Assembly (NCBI GenBank): GCA_033439795.1
Contig: JAUTDP010000016.1
Coordinates: forward strand, 62,001 to 126,000
DNA from: Sordaria brevicollis
Taxonomy: Eukaryota; Ascomycota; Sordariomycetes; Sordariales; Sordariaceae
DNA length: 64,000 bases
Direction of reading: 5' to 3'
The translations under genes and the position numbers were made by a program. Of the stretch, positions 1 through 14,504 are shown piece by piece. Position 1 is the first letter of the stretch, and every line of letters starts with the position of its first letter. The notes below the pieces were generated by a model. It saw only the letters and a program-made list of their open reading frames with translations. It was not told the origin of the DNA and did not search any database.

Positions 1-3000
1 CCCCCCCTACCTAGTGTACCCGCACTTAAGCGTTGCGCGCCCGTATATTATACGCCCCTAACCCAAACCCCGGGTCGGAAATATACGTATATACTACTTT
101 ATTAAAATATAAAACTATCGTTAAAACGCTAAAAATATAATAAAATATATTTATAATTGGTAAGTTTATAAAAAGCCAATTTTCTAATCTATTTACAATA
201 AATAATTACTATTCTTATTATATTCCTATTCCCTATTTTTCGTATTTTCTTTAAAAGGGACTATATAAATCGATGTTACTATAATATATATAAGCCTAAA
301 AATAACCGTACCAGTTATATTATAAATATTAAAACCAATTAATAAATTAATAAAACCGTTATATAATATAATAATTAATAATACGATTAAGAAAGCTTAA
401 TATTTATTAATTCCTATAAGAATATATATATATATTAACTATTTACGTTAATAAAAACTTTAAAAATAATAATATTAAATATATATATTAATTTAAATTT
501 TATTATATTATAATTATATTATTAAATCGTCGTAAGAGGGGTATAATAACCTATATAAGGGGAATTAGAAAAATATATTATTTAGAGCGTCGGGTATATA
601 TTTTATACTAATTTATATATTAAAATTTATTCTAAACGGGTATAAATAACTTTAATATTATTATCCTCCCTCGTAATATAATATTCGACGAAATTTCCTC
701 TCTCCTTCGTTATTCGCTTTCTAATATTAAAAATTAATATATTTTAAATTAATATCCTATCGGGTCCGGGTATTAATTTCTCTAAAATTAAAAAGAATAG
801 CGCTAATAATAAAAATTATATATAATTAAATTATAAATATATTTATTACCTATTAATTATAATAGGGGTAATTTAAAATATTTATTCCTTACGTATATTT
901 ATATATAATTACCCTTAATATAATAAAAAAAAATATTAAACGTATTTACTCCTAAATACCGTACGAATTTGTAATAATATTAATTAGGATTTAGGCTAGG
1001 AATTTTCTTTTACCTTTCATTATCCTATAAAACCTTCTTCTATTATTTTAATTACTAATTATCGCGGGGTATAATAATAATATTCTATTAATAATCGTTT
1101 TTATATATTTTTATTAATATTTTTTTAAAGCCTATATTTATTTATATTATTCTTAATAGTATTTTCGCTATATCGACTATTTCGCCCTTTAATTTACCAA
1201 TATATTTAATATTCTTATAATTACCGAATAGAATATTTATAAATCGAAACCGTACTAACGTTTATTATTCGAAGATATTATAAAAAGCGTATATCGCACT
1301 TAATCCGGACGGTCTACAGATCTTTTCTATTCCGGCCAAAATAAATATAAATAATAATAACGCTAAGCGTTATAGCCCCTTTATTTATTAATTAATACCT
1401 AATTCTATAATAATATATATTCCGAAGAGGATTAATTAAATTATTTAAATAAAAGCCTCCTATAAAAATAAATTTTTCTTAGGCGAACGGTAATTAGTAT
1501 AATATATTATACGTTTAAAAAATCTATATATATATATACTATTAATAAATATCCCGAGAAAAAAATATATTAAAGGAATAATATTAATACTAATTTATAT
1601 TTAATCTCGAAAATTAGGACTATTATATTCAATATTAATACGTATTAATCTATTATATTCGGGTAATAAAGACTAATATAAACGTTCGGTCGTAAAATTT
1701 AGAAATTATATTTAATAGACTTTATAATACGGAATTTAATATTATCGGAAATCTTTTAACCGGCTTCTTCAATTTCCTTTATAAATTATATAATTAAAAT
1801 AATAAAAATAACCAACGGTCTAAAATCGAATAAATTAAAAGTATTAATTATAATTAGTATAATATTTTAAATAATAGTATTATTTATAATTACATTACTA
1901 TTAATAAATATTAATTTACTACGATTTCGATTACTTTTCGCTACCCTAAATATAATATTATAAAATATTTAAAAATACTAACGACCTTTCTTAAATTTGT
2001 TCTTAAAAACCTCGAATTTTTAATTAATCGGATTTATATTATCTATCGTTAATATAATATTCGCCTTTAAATTTTCGATTAATACCCGAATAATAATATT
2101 AATACAATTAATTTCGCGGCCGAAATTAAAATTAATAAACTCCCCTACGAAAATTTTAATTAATATAATCTTTATATACTTTTTAATATACTCTTAATTC
2201 GATTTTAACTATAAATATACGAATAAAAGTATAATAATAAATTATTATTTATATTCTCAAAGGATATATTATAAAATATAATAAAATAATTAAAATTTAC
2301 CCTATTTAAATAACCGAAGAAATTAATAAAGTATTTTAATATATAGAATATTATTAATAAGCGTAAGAATTTAATCGATTAATAATAAATATAATATCTT
2401 CGTTAAATTACCGAATTTAGAATATATTAAATTAATTAACCGTATTTAAATAATATCCAATACTAAAAATATATATATTAATATTAAATCTTTTATAGTT
2501 AAGCTAAATTTATTTATATCCGTTTCTCGGTTTTTTTTATATTTAAAATAATTAATACGTAAATACTCTTATTATTAAAAGATTTCGTAATAATATTATT
2601 AATATTCGCCGCTAATTAAATTGTATTTTAAATTACCTCGTTCGGCCAATATTATATTATATATTTAATAACTTTATTTAACTATTAATCGCCGGAAGCC
2701 GGAATTATCTTATTACTAAAGGAAATTTCTAATAATAATAAATATAAAGCTATATATAAAAGTATATCGACTAATACTTAGAATATTAATAATTACGCCT
2801 TCTTTAAACTTCTAAATATTAATCCCGATTAGATTCCAAATTTCGGTATCGTTAAATTTATAAAGACTTAATATAATTAATATAATATTTATTTACCTAA
2901 ATCGGTCTTATCGTTAATATAATATAATAAATATATATATTCCTATAATAAATTTAATTATAGTATAATATAAATTAAATCTATCAGTAAATAGGATTAA

Positions 3001-4862
3001 TAGTATTCCGAAAATATTAACGCCAATATCGTTAAATATATTATTTCGTATTAATATCCGTACGAAAGATTATCGGGTAAATTCTTCGACTTCGAATTCA
3101 CTTCGAATTAAATAAAATTTAACGAATAGGAAGAAGCGATTCAATTTTATATTATATTTTCGCTATATAAGGAAATCGGTTTTTCGTCGACGAAATTATT
3201 TATAAAGTTCTTTATTACGCGTTAATAATATAGAATTACCGAAGGATTTATTATAATATATTCAAATATACCTTCAATTAATATAATCGAATATAATATA
3301 CGTAATATTATCCTCGATAATAATATATTTATTCGGTATAATATCGCTATTTTCTAAAATCCTTCGGATATTACTAGTATTTCCTTCTTATAAAAATTTA
3401 ATACCCATTATAATTCTAATAAAGCCGAATAATAATTTAACTTTAAAAATTATATTATTTCTTTCTACTCTAAATAACGGATTTTTATAATAATCCTACT
3501 ATATTTTAATACTACGGCCGATATATTTCGAATTCCTAATACCGGTATTATAAATTATATAATCGCTTTTATAATAGTAATAAAATACAATATCAGAAAG
3601 GAATACTAAATTATTAATATTTAAATACCGAATAAAATCGCTAAATACGCATTTAATAAATATTATTTATATTTTAAAATACTATAATTCTTAAAAATTA
3701 TCGACGAATATAACTATACCACAATATATAATACTATATATATTATTACGTAATAAATTATAAATGAATTTAATAATATTAAAGAAAATTAAATTTTATA
3801 CTATTTATTCCCCGGATTACCCGGCCTAATAACGACGAATATTAAATAATTTCTTAATATTAAAGGTAATAAATACTTTACGTATTTCGAATATTAATAA
3901 ACGTTTTTTAACCTTATTTTTAAAGATTAATACGTTAATAAAAAGAATTGAAATTTCTTTATATATTTCCTTAAATTAAGAAAGGGTTATAAAATTCTAT
4001 AGAATTTCCTAAAGGCTCCGGTATAATAATTCGGAAATACTATTTAATTACGTCTATATTTATTATTTAAAGCGGTATAGGGGTCGTCTTTATTAATTTT
4101 TAAACCGGCGCTTATTTTACTTTTAAAGACGGAAACGTTTATTTTATTTAAGGAAAATAATAAATTATAAAGGTAATATAAATCGGAATTTAATATAAAT
4201 AAATATTATAAACCTATAATAATTATATATTCTATATATAGTATTTAGTTTTATACGTATTCGGGTTCCGAAACGTTATAATAAAAGAAAATGGGGTAAT
4301 TATTAAATTTATAATTGGGTTTTATATTATTATTATTATTTTAGGAAAATAAATCGTTTTAATTATTAAATTAATTAAAAGAATTTTAAATATCGGGCGT
4401 AAACGGGACGAATTATTCGATTTAGGGAAATATAGTAAGGGATTAATCGTTTTAAATAAATTTAATAATTTACTTAAAAAGGCTTTTAAAAATATAATAA
4501 TCCAAATTTTAATAAATTAAATATAAGGGTAATATTATTAACCGTTTTATAATTCGAATCGACGTTAATAATATTAATTCGGTATTTAAAGGTTGCAATA
4601 AGGAATTAATAACTACTTTAAATCGTCTTTTTAAATTATTTAACGCAATTTGGTATTATAATATTACTAGATTCGTATAAATAAAATCTAATACGTATTA
4701 AAGGTTTTATTAAATTATAAGGTCTTTAAAGTCGAATATAAATATTAATAATTAATAAAATAGGATGAAAAATAATAACGACGTGAAGCGGGGCTAAGCC
4801 GAAGCGTTAAGGGACTCTTCGGGTTAGGTATCCGCTACGAAATTTCTAAAAGAAAGGAAGAA
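1..4862. repeat. RIP-degraded AT-rich DNA, probably internal part of LTR element E
   Basis: This stretch is extremely rich in TA and poor in CA and TG, the composition left by repeat-induced point mutation. No frame stays open and I recognise no domain on either strand. Its right edge is a purine run at about 4849-4862 followed directly by an LTR-like sequence. That is how the internal region of a plus-strand LTR retrotransposon ends, so I infer this is element E. Its 5' LTR was not found, so it may start outside the window or be lost. A DNA transposon or several stacked fragments are also possible. Confidence 0.5.
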
Positions 4863-5141
4863 TATTAATAGCTAAAACTATTATTAAGTATTATTTATTA
4901 AATAATACAAATTTACAACGTAAAATCCTTAATAAATTAGATAATTATAAAATACGATAATTTTTTTAGGAGAGAGATCGAATTAAGGCTCGACCTCTCG
5001 GCTATTTATTTATATATAAGAGTCAATTCGGGTCGTCCTTGACCCGACTTTTACGATACTTGAAGAAGAAGGTGAGTCTATAACCGATTTGATATCGAAT
5101 CGTGGCTCGTCTCGACCTGTTCCCTTCTTCCCTTTATAATA
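4863..5141 (+). repeat. LTR of element E (3' or solo)
   Basis: This 279-bp segment has more normal composition than its flanks. It starts TATTAATAG and ends TTATAATA, which read as RIP-altered TG...CA termini with a short inverted repeat. It follows a polypurine run (4849-4862) and contains a TATA-like string near 5006-5026. Sequence homologous to Gypsy family B starts immediately after it, so this LTR truncates or interrupts copy B1. No second copy was seen in the window, so the assignment rests on termini and context. Confidence 0.5.
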
Positions 5142-7268
5142 TCGTTTTAAAAACGATAACGCCCTTTATTTATTAATCGAAAATTTCATTAAAAACTTTT
5201 TAATTAAATAAACCCTTTTAATAAAATTAGACGAAAGAAATATAAAAAACAGAGAAGATTTTATATACTATATTTATAATAAAGGTAATTACCCGGCGGT
5301 ATACCTTTTTAATAATAAATAGGCTTACCTACTTATTAGCCAATTTAAAGGATAGGCGGCCTTAATTTTAATATTTAATACTAATTTAAATTTTATCTCC
5401 AATTACGTATTTTAAGGCATCCGATTTATAAACGTTAATATAATACTTTTATCTCTCTTAAACTTCTTTTATAAATAGGCAGGCTTTAATAATAATATAA
5501 TTTATATACTCTTTAATTACCCGAGCGTCGAATAACTCCTAATATTATACTAATAATATAAAAGCGTCGTAACGTTAAAGGGGTTCGGTATTTATCTTCG
5601 GGTATTAATTATAATTAATAAAAAACGGGGAAAGGTTTATAATTTTTAAAATATAATTATTCGTTATAAATTCGGTAAAAGGTAATTAAATAAATTAATC
5701 GTCCTAATAATAAGAATAAAAAGCGTATAAATATTATTTAATATAAATATTCATAATCTTTATTTAGCCGTTAATCTTTAAATAAATAAATAAGGAGAAT
5801 TTTTATTAAACGCTAAAGAATTAATAAAACTCCTATTAAAAAATAGCGACGAATTAAAAACCGCGGTCGGAGATAATAAAATCGGGGGTATTATATAAAT
5901 AATAAATTTCGCGGAAGAAAACGCTAATAATTCCCTTAACGGTTAAATTATAAATAGGGACGTAATATTATATTTTCGTTAAATAATTAATAATTATTAT
6001 AATATAAATATATATCCTCCCGCCGTTCTTAATTTCGGGAAGGGGGCCGATAAAATTTATTAAAAAATTAAATTATTAGTAAAATAGGACCGATATAAGT
6101 TCAAATAGGTTTAGGGGCGTAAATTTAGAATTTTTAACCTAAGCGTAAAAATAATAATTTTAAACGAAAGTAATTATATCCTTAAATAAATTAAATTAAA
6201 TATAAATTTATTAAATAAAATTATAAATTTTAAAACGGCCTAAATAATTATTAAACGTTAAACTATAAATATATTAAAGAATTTAAAAGCGAATTTCGTT
6301 ATAAAGGGGGATAAAGACTTACTTATTAATTAAAATCCGGCCGTAAAAGATTTCGCAATCTATTATAATAACCTTTACGAATTTTTTAACGTATTTAGGG
6401 AATTTTTTATAATTAGAATCTTAGAAATAAATAATAATTATAAAGGAATTAAATAAAGCGAAGTAAATAGCGTCGATATAATTGTCAATTAGTAATTCGG
6501 TATCGAAAATTAAAAACCCTATAAATTATTCATCGTTATTATTATTATCGTTATTAAAATTTAATTCCTTAATTTAATTTTCCTTCGGTAATAAAGTATA
6601 TATATAATTTATTATTTAATCGTCGCCGAAATTACGTTTATCCGTTAAAATATTTCCGGGTAACCGGGAAAAAGCGTTAAGGACGACTACGTAAATGCCC
6701 GGGCAATATATAATTTTAAAACGGAAATTGTTAAAAAATTCGAATTACCGAATTTACTATTAATTAAAGAATTTTATCGTTATAAAATATTAAAAACTTT
6801 TATAATTAATAATAATTTCAATAGCGTCCTTAACTCTTTAGAATTCGGGGTACTATTTTTTAAAGGCTTTAATAATAACGAAGAATTCTTTATTATAAAT
6901 TTTATAATTATATTCGGCCAAGGAGTATTTAAATGAAAAAAAGGTAATAAAGTAGCGTTTCCCTTCTTTATTAATTTAAAAGAAAATACCGCTAGATATT
7001 TAATCCGAAATATCGACTTCGATAATAATTTAACGTTTAGGGTAATAATACGTAAAGATAAGGGCCGAAATAAAAACGTTCTTTAAACGTTTAAATATTA
7101 TAATTATAATTTTAAATATAAAATTAATTTATTTATTATAAAATATAAGGGTTATAAGGGGTTGAATAATTTTAAAGAAACCTTTAATAAATTTATAATA
7201 AAAATTTACGAAATTAATAAAATACTAAAAATCCTTTAAAGTTTTTAGGACGCCCTAACCGACGATAA
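5142..7268 (-). mobile_element. Gypsy copy B1, left fragment (RNase H/integrase part of pol)
   Basis: This is about 2.1 kb alignable along its length to 16497-18626 in copy B2, with differences that are mostly C/T and G/A transitions. The homologous part of B2 reads on the minus strand as the RT-connection/RNase H portion of a Gypsy pol. The fragment stops at 7268 where element A is inserted and resumes at 22362. The five bases gataa (7264-7268) and aataa (22357-22361) are the A target-site duplication. Its left end is cut by the E LTR at 5141, so the rest of pol and the other LTR are missing. Confidence 0.8.
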
Positions 7269-7533
7269 TATCACGGCGCTGGCGGACAGGGTCCCTATCA
7301 GGGCCCTATCTAGCGGACCGGTTGTCGCTTGGGCGGTCACCCTAACAGAGGTCGACCGCACCAGCGTACGTAATTACGTACCACCTTCGTAGGTCGCCCG
7401 CGCCCAAATATAAACCTTAGCGCGGGGCGCGCCCTTTACTCGTTTTCTTCTTTTCTTCTTCATTTTATAATTCTACAATAAACCTAAATTCAACGTATTA
7501 AACTTATCTCTCGTAACTACATCGCTCGTAATA
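7269..7533 (+). repeat. 5' LTR of element A
   Basis: A 265-bp direct repeat of 14271-14504 plus 22326-22356. This copy is clearly less mutated than the 3' copy: where they differ, the 5' copy usually keeps C or G (for example cacggcgctggcgg against tataacgctaacgg). It contains a conserved GC-rich core with two gcgc-type blocks and a CT-rich tract near its end. Confidence 0.9.
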
Positions 7534-8039
7534 ATTACAAAATTATTTTTAATATACTAAAAAAATATCCAAATATCCCAAATTTATTTACCGATTAAAG
7601 TAATTATAATATATACCCTTATAATTAATTATAATAGTATATACCCCTAACGAAAAAACTATTATAATTAAAATTATTAAACTATTTATTACCGAAAGCG
7701 TTTAAATAAATAAAATTTAAAAAAAGAATATATCCAACAAATTCGCAATCGAATAAATTAAATTTAATATTACAGATATATTTATTACTCTTAATATAAT
7801 TATTTAATAAAACGATATTTTTAAATATCATTCGTTTAACGATATTATAATCGGTACCTTTAAAGAAAAATAGGATACCTAATTATATAATATCGACAAA
7901 TCTAATCTAAAAAATTATAATATTCCGGAGGATATAAATAAAACTATTATATTTTTTAATTAGGAAATTATTAATAAATTCGCCGACGTTTATTATATAT
8001 TTAATACGGAAGACTTATTCGGTTTCCTATATACGAAAA

Positions 8040-9999
8040 TTAATATAATTGCGAAATATTAAGCCTAATATAATAAAGGTTACTTAGCCTTTACTTTTAA
8101 AGCTTTAATAACTATAGGTTAAAATTATTAAAAATAGAATAATAATAATATTTTATTAATAAACTTTAATACTTTTAAATTTATTATTAAGGATCCCGAA
8201 GGTATATATACTATTTTCGAAGAAATTAAATTACGAACTATTTTAATTAAAATTATTCTTTTTTAATAATAGGGATATTAAATTATCGTTATTAATTTAA
8301 ATACTAATTTAGAATAAATATATAAATACGCCGTTAACCTATTAAAATATTAAAAAGGCGCTGAAATAAATAATAAATATTTCTATAAAGATTTACGTAA
8401 AAAATAAAATAAAAATATATTTTTAATATACTAATTATTAAAGGCCCGCGGAAGTGAAAATCCCGATTTCGAACCGGATAATTATAAAACTATACGTTAT
8501 AAAAACGCCGCATTATATAAAAAGAATTATAAATTCTAAACCCAATTTATTATATTACGTTAGACTATTAATTACTTTAATAAAGGAGCCCAAAATAATA
8601 CTCCATTTAATAACGGTTAAAATAATGACTTATCCGACGATAAAAAGGCTTAAAATAATATTCCGTTTAATAATAATCGTATTAATAAATAGGATACCCC
8701 TTATAAATAAAAAAATAATTCTTCGATTAAGGGTTATCCGTCTTACCCCTACTTTTTCGTTAAATAAAACGAAATTCGTTGTAATTTAATTAAAAAAGAA
8801 AAAAAATTCGCTAAAATTAAAAATAATTTAATAATTATAAAAATTTAAACCGAAGAATTAAGAGGAGTAATAACCGCCCGGGATAGTAATATCGCCGATT
8901 TATATATTATAATCGCTACTTTAATTAAAGAAAATATCGATCTCTATAAAGAAAATATTAATTTTCGTAAAAAGAAAATTGCCTTCTTAACCCCCGAAAA
9001 CCTTAAGCGTTATAATTGTATTAACCGCGATAAAAATAACGATAATAGAGGGCGTTATAAAGAGATATTTACTACCAATTTCTTTACCGCTAACCGAGGA
9101 CGTTTATTAATTAAAGAGAAAGATCCGCCCTACTTTTATAATAAAAAAGATAAAAATATTATTACTTTTAACGTTTAATATCGTTATATCCTTAATAAAT
9201 TTAAATTAAATACCGATTACTTCTCTAATAATAAAGTTAAAAAAATATATATCGAAAATCGTACTATTAATAAAACTATTTAAGATTTTAAACCTTATTT
9301 CGCCGACGGTCTTTATAATATTAAAATTTTTAATAAATTATTCGCCTACTTATACGCCGAATATTATAATTATAATTAAAAGGAGAAGGCTATTTATAAA
9401 TTTAATAATTTAAAATTCGAAATAAACGGGGATTTTTAAAAATTCCGTAACAAATTCGTATATTTAATAAGAGAATATAATCGCCCTCTTAATTTATAAA
9501 AATAGGAATTTAATTAAAAATTCCCGGGTATTATTTAGAATACCTTCTTTTAGGGATATAAATAAGAAAATATTACTTTTAATTAATACGCTTTAATAAT
9601 TAAAAAAGCGGTCGAAATTAATTAACGTATTTTTTATAATAATAAGGCTAAAAAAGATAATAAGGATAAAAATAAAAATACCTCCTCTTTTACGAATTCG
9701 TCTAATAAAATTAAGGGTTTTAATAATTCTAATAAAAATTCTAATAATATTACTAATAATAGTATTAATATTAATAGTAATAACCGAAGTAATTCCCGTT
9801 ATACCCCCGATATAATTTATAAAGAAGCTTGTAAATTATTCGAAGAAAATAAATATTTCGTATATAAGGAAATTGGATATTATTTCCGTAATTATCCTAA
9901 CCGTTATAGTAGAAACCCTAATTATATTAACGAATTTATTAATTATTATAGCCGTAAAAATAAAGAGGATAATAAGCCAGTTAATAATAAAGTAGAAAA
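8040..9999 (+). pseudogene. Degraded gag of element A
   Basis: The reading frame is broken by many TAA/TAG codons and has no intact ORF. Its end contains a recognisable nucleocapsid zinc knuckle (about 9853-9900): the Cys positions read as Tyr (TGT to TAT) and the His as Tyr, followed by the usual RN-x-P-N-R context. This places it just upstream of pol, as in other Gypsy elements. The frame start is not determinable. Confidence 0.7.
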
Positions 10000-10019
10000 T
10001 TAATTACCCTAAGGATATT

Positions 10020-13000
10020 AAATTCCTTCCTAAGGATTAAATTAATAAATACTTATTTTAAAAAGAATTTAAAAGAAATATTATTAGAAAATACAAAAGT
10101 AAATAAAGGTTTTTTAAAGGACTATTTAAATAGACCCGCGTTAATTATATCTTATATTATAGTAAATAATAATAAAAAAACTTTATTTACGAACGATATA
10201 CTTATTAATTCGGGAATAAACGGTAATATCTTTATAAATAAAGACTTTACTAATAATATAATTAAATAAAAAGTAGAAAGATTATATAATTTTCATCTTT
10301 ACGCTATAGGAAAGTATACCGGGCAATATAACGAAACGATCGATTAATATTTAAAAGGAATTATTAAAATATAAAGCTAGTAATTTAATAAAGAAATAAT
10401 AATTATCGTTAATTTAAAGTACGACGTTATTTTAAATAAATATTAATTAAAAAAATATAAAGTTTTAATCGATTTCGCCAATATTAACCTTATCTTCGAT
10501 AAAATAATTATAATATTATCGATTTTTAATAAATATATTTAAAAATTCGAAATATTCGCTAAGAACGTAATACTATCGCCTTTAATAAAACCCGGCCGAT
10601 TAATCGAATTATTCGAAGAATTAAAAGAATAACCGATCCGACGTAGAGAAAATAAAAACTTAGTAAAAATAAAACGATAATTATTAAATTAACACGCCCT
10701 AAAAATAAAGGAGGAAAACGCAATATTTATATAACGAAAATACATTAAAATATTAGAAATTAAATAAAAAAATAACCCCTTTTAAAGCGAAAACGTATAA
10801 GGTTAATACCGATTAAAAAGAAATAATGTAGGATAGTATAAATATTATAATAATTTTATAATAATTAATGCTAATACCTTTTTTATATTTATTAAATAGG
10901 AATATATAGGGGTAATTAATCTTTACGAATTCGACCGATTTATTAACGATTATAAAAAATAAACCTTCGCTAAGGATAAAATAGAATTATATAAACGAAT
11001 TAAAAAAGAAATCCTTAAATACGCCTACGAATATTTAAACGTATTTAATAAAAAGGAATCTAATACCCTATTAGATTATTGTACTAATAATTATAAAATC
11101 GATTTAATAAACGGAATAAAGCCCGAAAACCTTAAATATAACTTATTATATAAAATATTAATCGATAAATTAAAGGCCTATTAAAAATATATAAATAAAA
11201 CGTTAATTAAAAGCTTTATTAAAAATAATTCTATACTTTAAATTACGCCCATCCTTTTTATACTTAAAATTAACAGTAAATTAAAATTCTATATAAACTA
11301 TTAGAAATTTAACGCTATTATAAAAAAAAATAAATACCTTCTTCCCTTAATTAATAAAACTATTATTAAAATTAATTAAGCGAAAATTTTTTCGAAAATT
11401 AATATTAAATAGGCCTTCTATCGAATCTATATATACTCCGACGACGAAGAACTCACAATATTCCGAACGAAATACAATACGTATAAATATAAAATCTTAC
11501 CTTTTAAATTAATTAATAGACCGTTAACGTTCTAACGGTATATTAATAAAATATTAATAAAATATTTTAATAATTTCTATAACGTATATATCGATAATAT
11601 TCTTATTTTTTCAAATAATTTAGAAGAATATAAAATTTACGTTAAGAAGGTATTAATTAGGTTAGAAGTAGCGGGATTATAAGCGGACCTAGATAAATAC
11701 GAATTTTACGTCGAAAAGACCAAATTTTTAAATTTTATTATTAGGACCGATAATGTATTTATCGACTTTTAAAAAATCGCAATCGTAAAGGACTAGTAGG
11801 TTTTAATAAGTATATAAAGAATATAATCCTTCTTAGGGTTCTATAATTTCTATTAGCGCTTCGTTAAAAACTATAACCGGATTATTAAATTATTAATAAT
11901 AATAATAAAAAAAGGAAAAATCTTTAATTAGAATAAAGATTATTAAATTACTTTCGAGGAATTTAAAGGACGATTATTATTAATATTTATCCTAATATAT
12001 TTTAAATATAAACGGCCGATATAGGTAAAGACGGACGTTTTAAATAGAGTGGTAGTTAGCGTACTATTATAATTAGTCGATAATAAATAACGACCGATTA
12101 CTTTTTATTCAAAAACGATATACGGTATAAAACACAATTATTCTATTTATAATAAGGAATTAATAATTATTATTAAAGCCTTATAATACTAAAAAGCCGA
12201 GTTTATTAATTTATACGAACCCTTTTTAATCTTAATAGATAACGAAGCCTTCAAATAATTTAGTACTAAAAGACTTTTAAACCTATAATAAATTAGGTAA
12301 GCCGAACTCCTATCCTAATATTATTTTATTATTTTTTACCGGGCAAAAAAAGAAAACGGTATAACGGACGTATTATTAAAGAAGGTAAAGGATTTAAAGA
12401 ATTAAAAAATAAAGTAAAAAATATAAAAAACCTTCTAAATTTTTAAAAACTTTAATAATAATTGGATAATATAATTTAATAATATAATTAATAATATTAA
12501 TACGGTTTATATATCGATTATATTTTTAAGTATAATTATTATAGAAATTAACCTTAAAATTGTAAAAGGAATTCGAGAAGAACGATTAGAAAATTATTTA
12601 TTTATAAATTGCTTTATTCTTGAAAATAAAATATACCCGGATTTAGAAATTTATCGAAATATAATTAAAAGGGGGGAAAACGGGTATCGATTTATTACCG
12701 ATAAAATTCTTACCCGTTTTAATAAATTTATTATATTACCCGGCACCTTAAAAGCCTAAATTATTTATAAATTATATATAAAAATTATTACCGCTTATTT
12801 AGGCCGAAATAAAATAAAACGTTTAATATCTATATAATATTAATAATTAGGAATAACCAGTAACGTCGATCGCTTTATCGTTAATTATATAATATATTAT
12901 ATTTCGAAGGTTCCCTAGGATAAAACCCTTAATAAATTAGAGCCTATTTTAACGGCTTAATATATTTAATAGAATTTAATCGTAAACTTTAAAATTATAT

Positions 13001-13890
13001 TTAAAGATAAATAAAAATTTAATAATATATTCGTAATAATAGATTAATTAAATAAAATATTATAAATTATCCCCTATTTTATAATAATAATAGCCCGAAA
13101 CGTAATCCGTATATATTATAAAAACCTTTACTATATTTATAAATTATTAAGTAAAATTATTTTGGATAAAGGCCCTTAATTTATATCGGATTTTATAAAT
13201 AAATTAACCAAAATTCTAAATATTAAATAGAAATTAATTTCTTCGGGATATAATTAAATTGCGGGGTAGGCCGAAATTATAAATAAATATTTCGATTAGC
13301 GTTTTCGTCCTTTTATTAATTACTTTTAAAATAATTAATTAAAAGCGATTTTAATAATAGATATAATATAAATAAAAATGCCGTATAATAATTTAAATAG
13401 AATATAACCGTATAAAGTATTAAAAGGATTTCCGATACCCGGAATTTTAAATTAAAAGGCTCGAATTAATTTTAATAGCGTATAATTAATAATTAGAGAG
13501 AAATTTAACCGGGAAAATATATAGAATTTAATAAATTAAATCCGAAAATACGTAAATAAAGTAAAAGAATTTATTATTAAAGCTTAAGAGTAAATAATTA
13601 AATAATTAAATAAATATTAACGCGTCCCGGATTTCGGATTTAATAATAGAATATTTATTATTAAACGGAGCGAATTTATAGACCGGTTAAATTATAAATT
13701 CGATTTTCCTTTAACGAATTAATATTTTAAAATTAAAGAAAAATATAATTATTCGTTTAGGTTAAAAGTATTAAAGGGTTAGAAAGGAACGGATATTTTC
13801 TACGCTAATAAGTTTCGGAAATATCCTAATAATCCGTTACCCGGTTAAAAATTAGAAAAATTAGTAAGGGAATATATAAAAAATAATATC
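10020..13890 (+). pseudogene. Degraded pol of element A (PR-RT-RNase H-IN-chromodomain-like)
   Basis: Domains appear in Gypsy order on the plus strand. The RT has a PFGL-N-P-TFQ-like block near 11500-11540 and the catalytic box at about 11586-11600, read as Y-I-D-N with the second Asp changed to Asn. RNase H has the N-Y-S-I-Y-x-K-E-L block at about 12130-12175. The integrase core has the S-D-F context near 13165-13200 and the GQ-E-x-N-like block near 13255-13320. Near 13650-13860 there is a chromodomain-like stretch. All frames are broken by RIP-type stops, so the element cannot be autonomous. Confidence 0.85.
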
Positions 13891-14270
13891 GAATAGGAAG
13901 TAGAAGAAATCCTAATTTTTCGAATATATTTTAACAAATTCTAATACCGAATAAATTAGAAGGGATATAACCCAAACCCGAAGTTTTATAACGCTAAGAA
14001 TTTTAAAAATTTATTTAAATTCTTAAAAGCGTATTACGAAATATACCTTAAATACCCGAGGCCGCTTATATATTTAAAGGAATAATTATAAAAGGCTAAA
14101 GCGGAAGAATTCGATAAGAATTATTTAAAGGATAACGTCTTTTTAAAGAAAAATATAAAGAAATTGAGGAGGGCGGTAGGCGCTAGGAAATAAAGGACCT
14201 ACTTTATATATAATAATAATTCTAGTATTTCGAAGATTCGGGGCGAATTTTTTTTCGAAGGGGGGGGTAA

Positions 14271-14504
14271 TATTATAACGCTAACGGATAGGGTCCCTAT
14301 TAAGGCCCTATTTAACGGACCGGTTATCGCTTAAACGGTTACCCTAATAGAAATCGACCGTACCAATGCATATAATTGCGTACTACCTTCGTAAGTCGCC
14401 CGCGCCCAAATATAAACCCTGGCGCGGAGCGCGCCCTTTGTTCATTTTCTTCTTTTCTTCTTCATTTTGTAATTTTATAATAAATTTAGATTCAACGTAT
14501 TAAG
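14271..14504 (+). repeat. 3' LTR of element A, first 234 bp
   Basis: Homologous to the first 234 bp of the 5' LTR and more heavily mutated. It follows a run of seven G (14261-14267), a plausible polypurine tract. The LTR is cut after ttaag by insertion of B2, and its last 31 bp are found at 22326-22356. Confidence 0.9.

Noticed and set aside
1..100. Possible 5S rRNA or rDNA-like sequence at the window start
   Set aside because: The short GC-containing stretch has no recognisable 5S or rDNA landmarks.
8454..8789. 111-codon plus-strand ORF
   Set aside because: Lies inside degraded element A, is Ile/Lys/Leu-rich from AT bias, and shows no gag motif; treated as chance within a broken frame.
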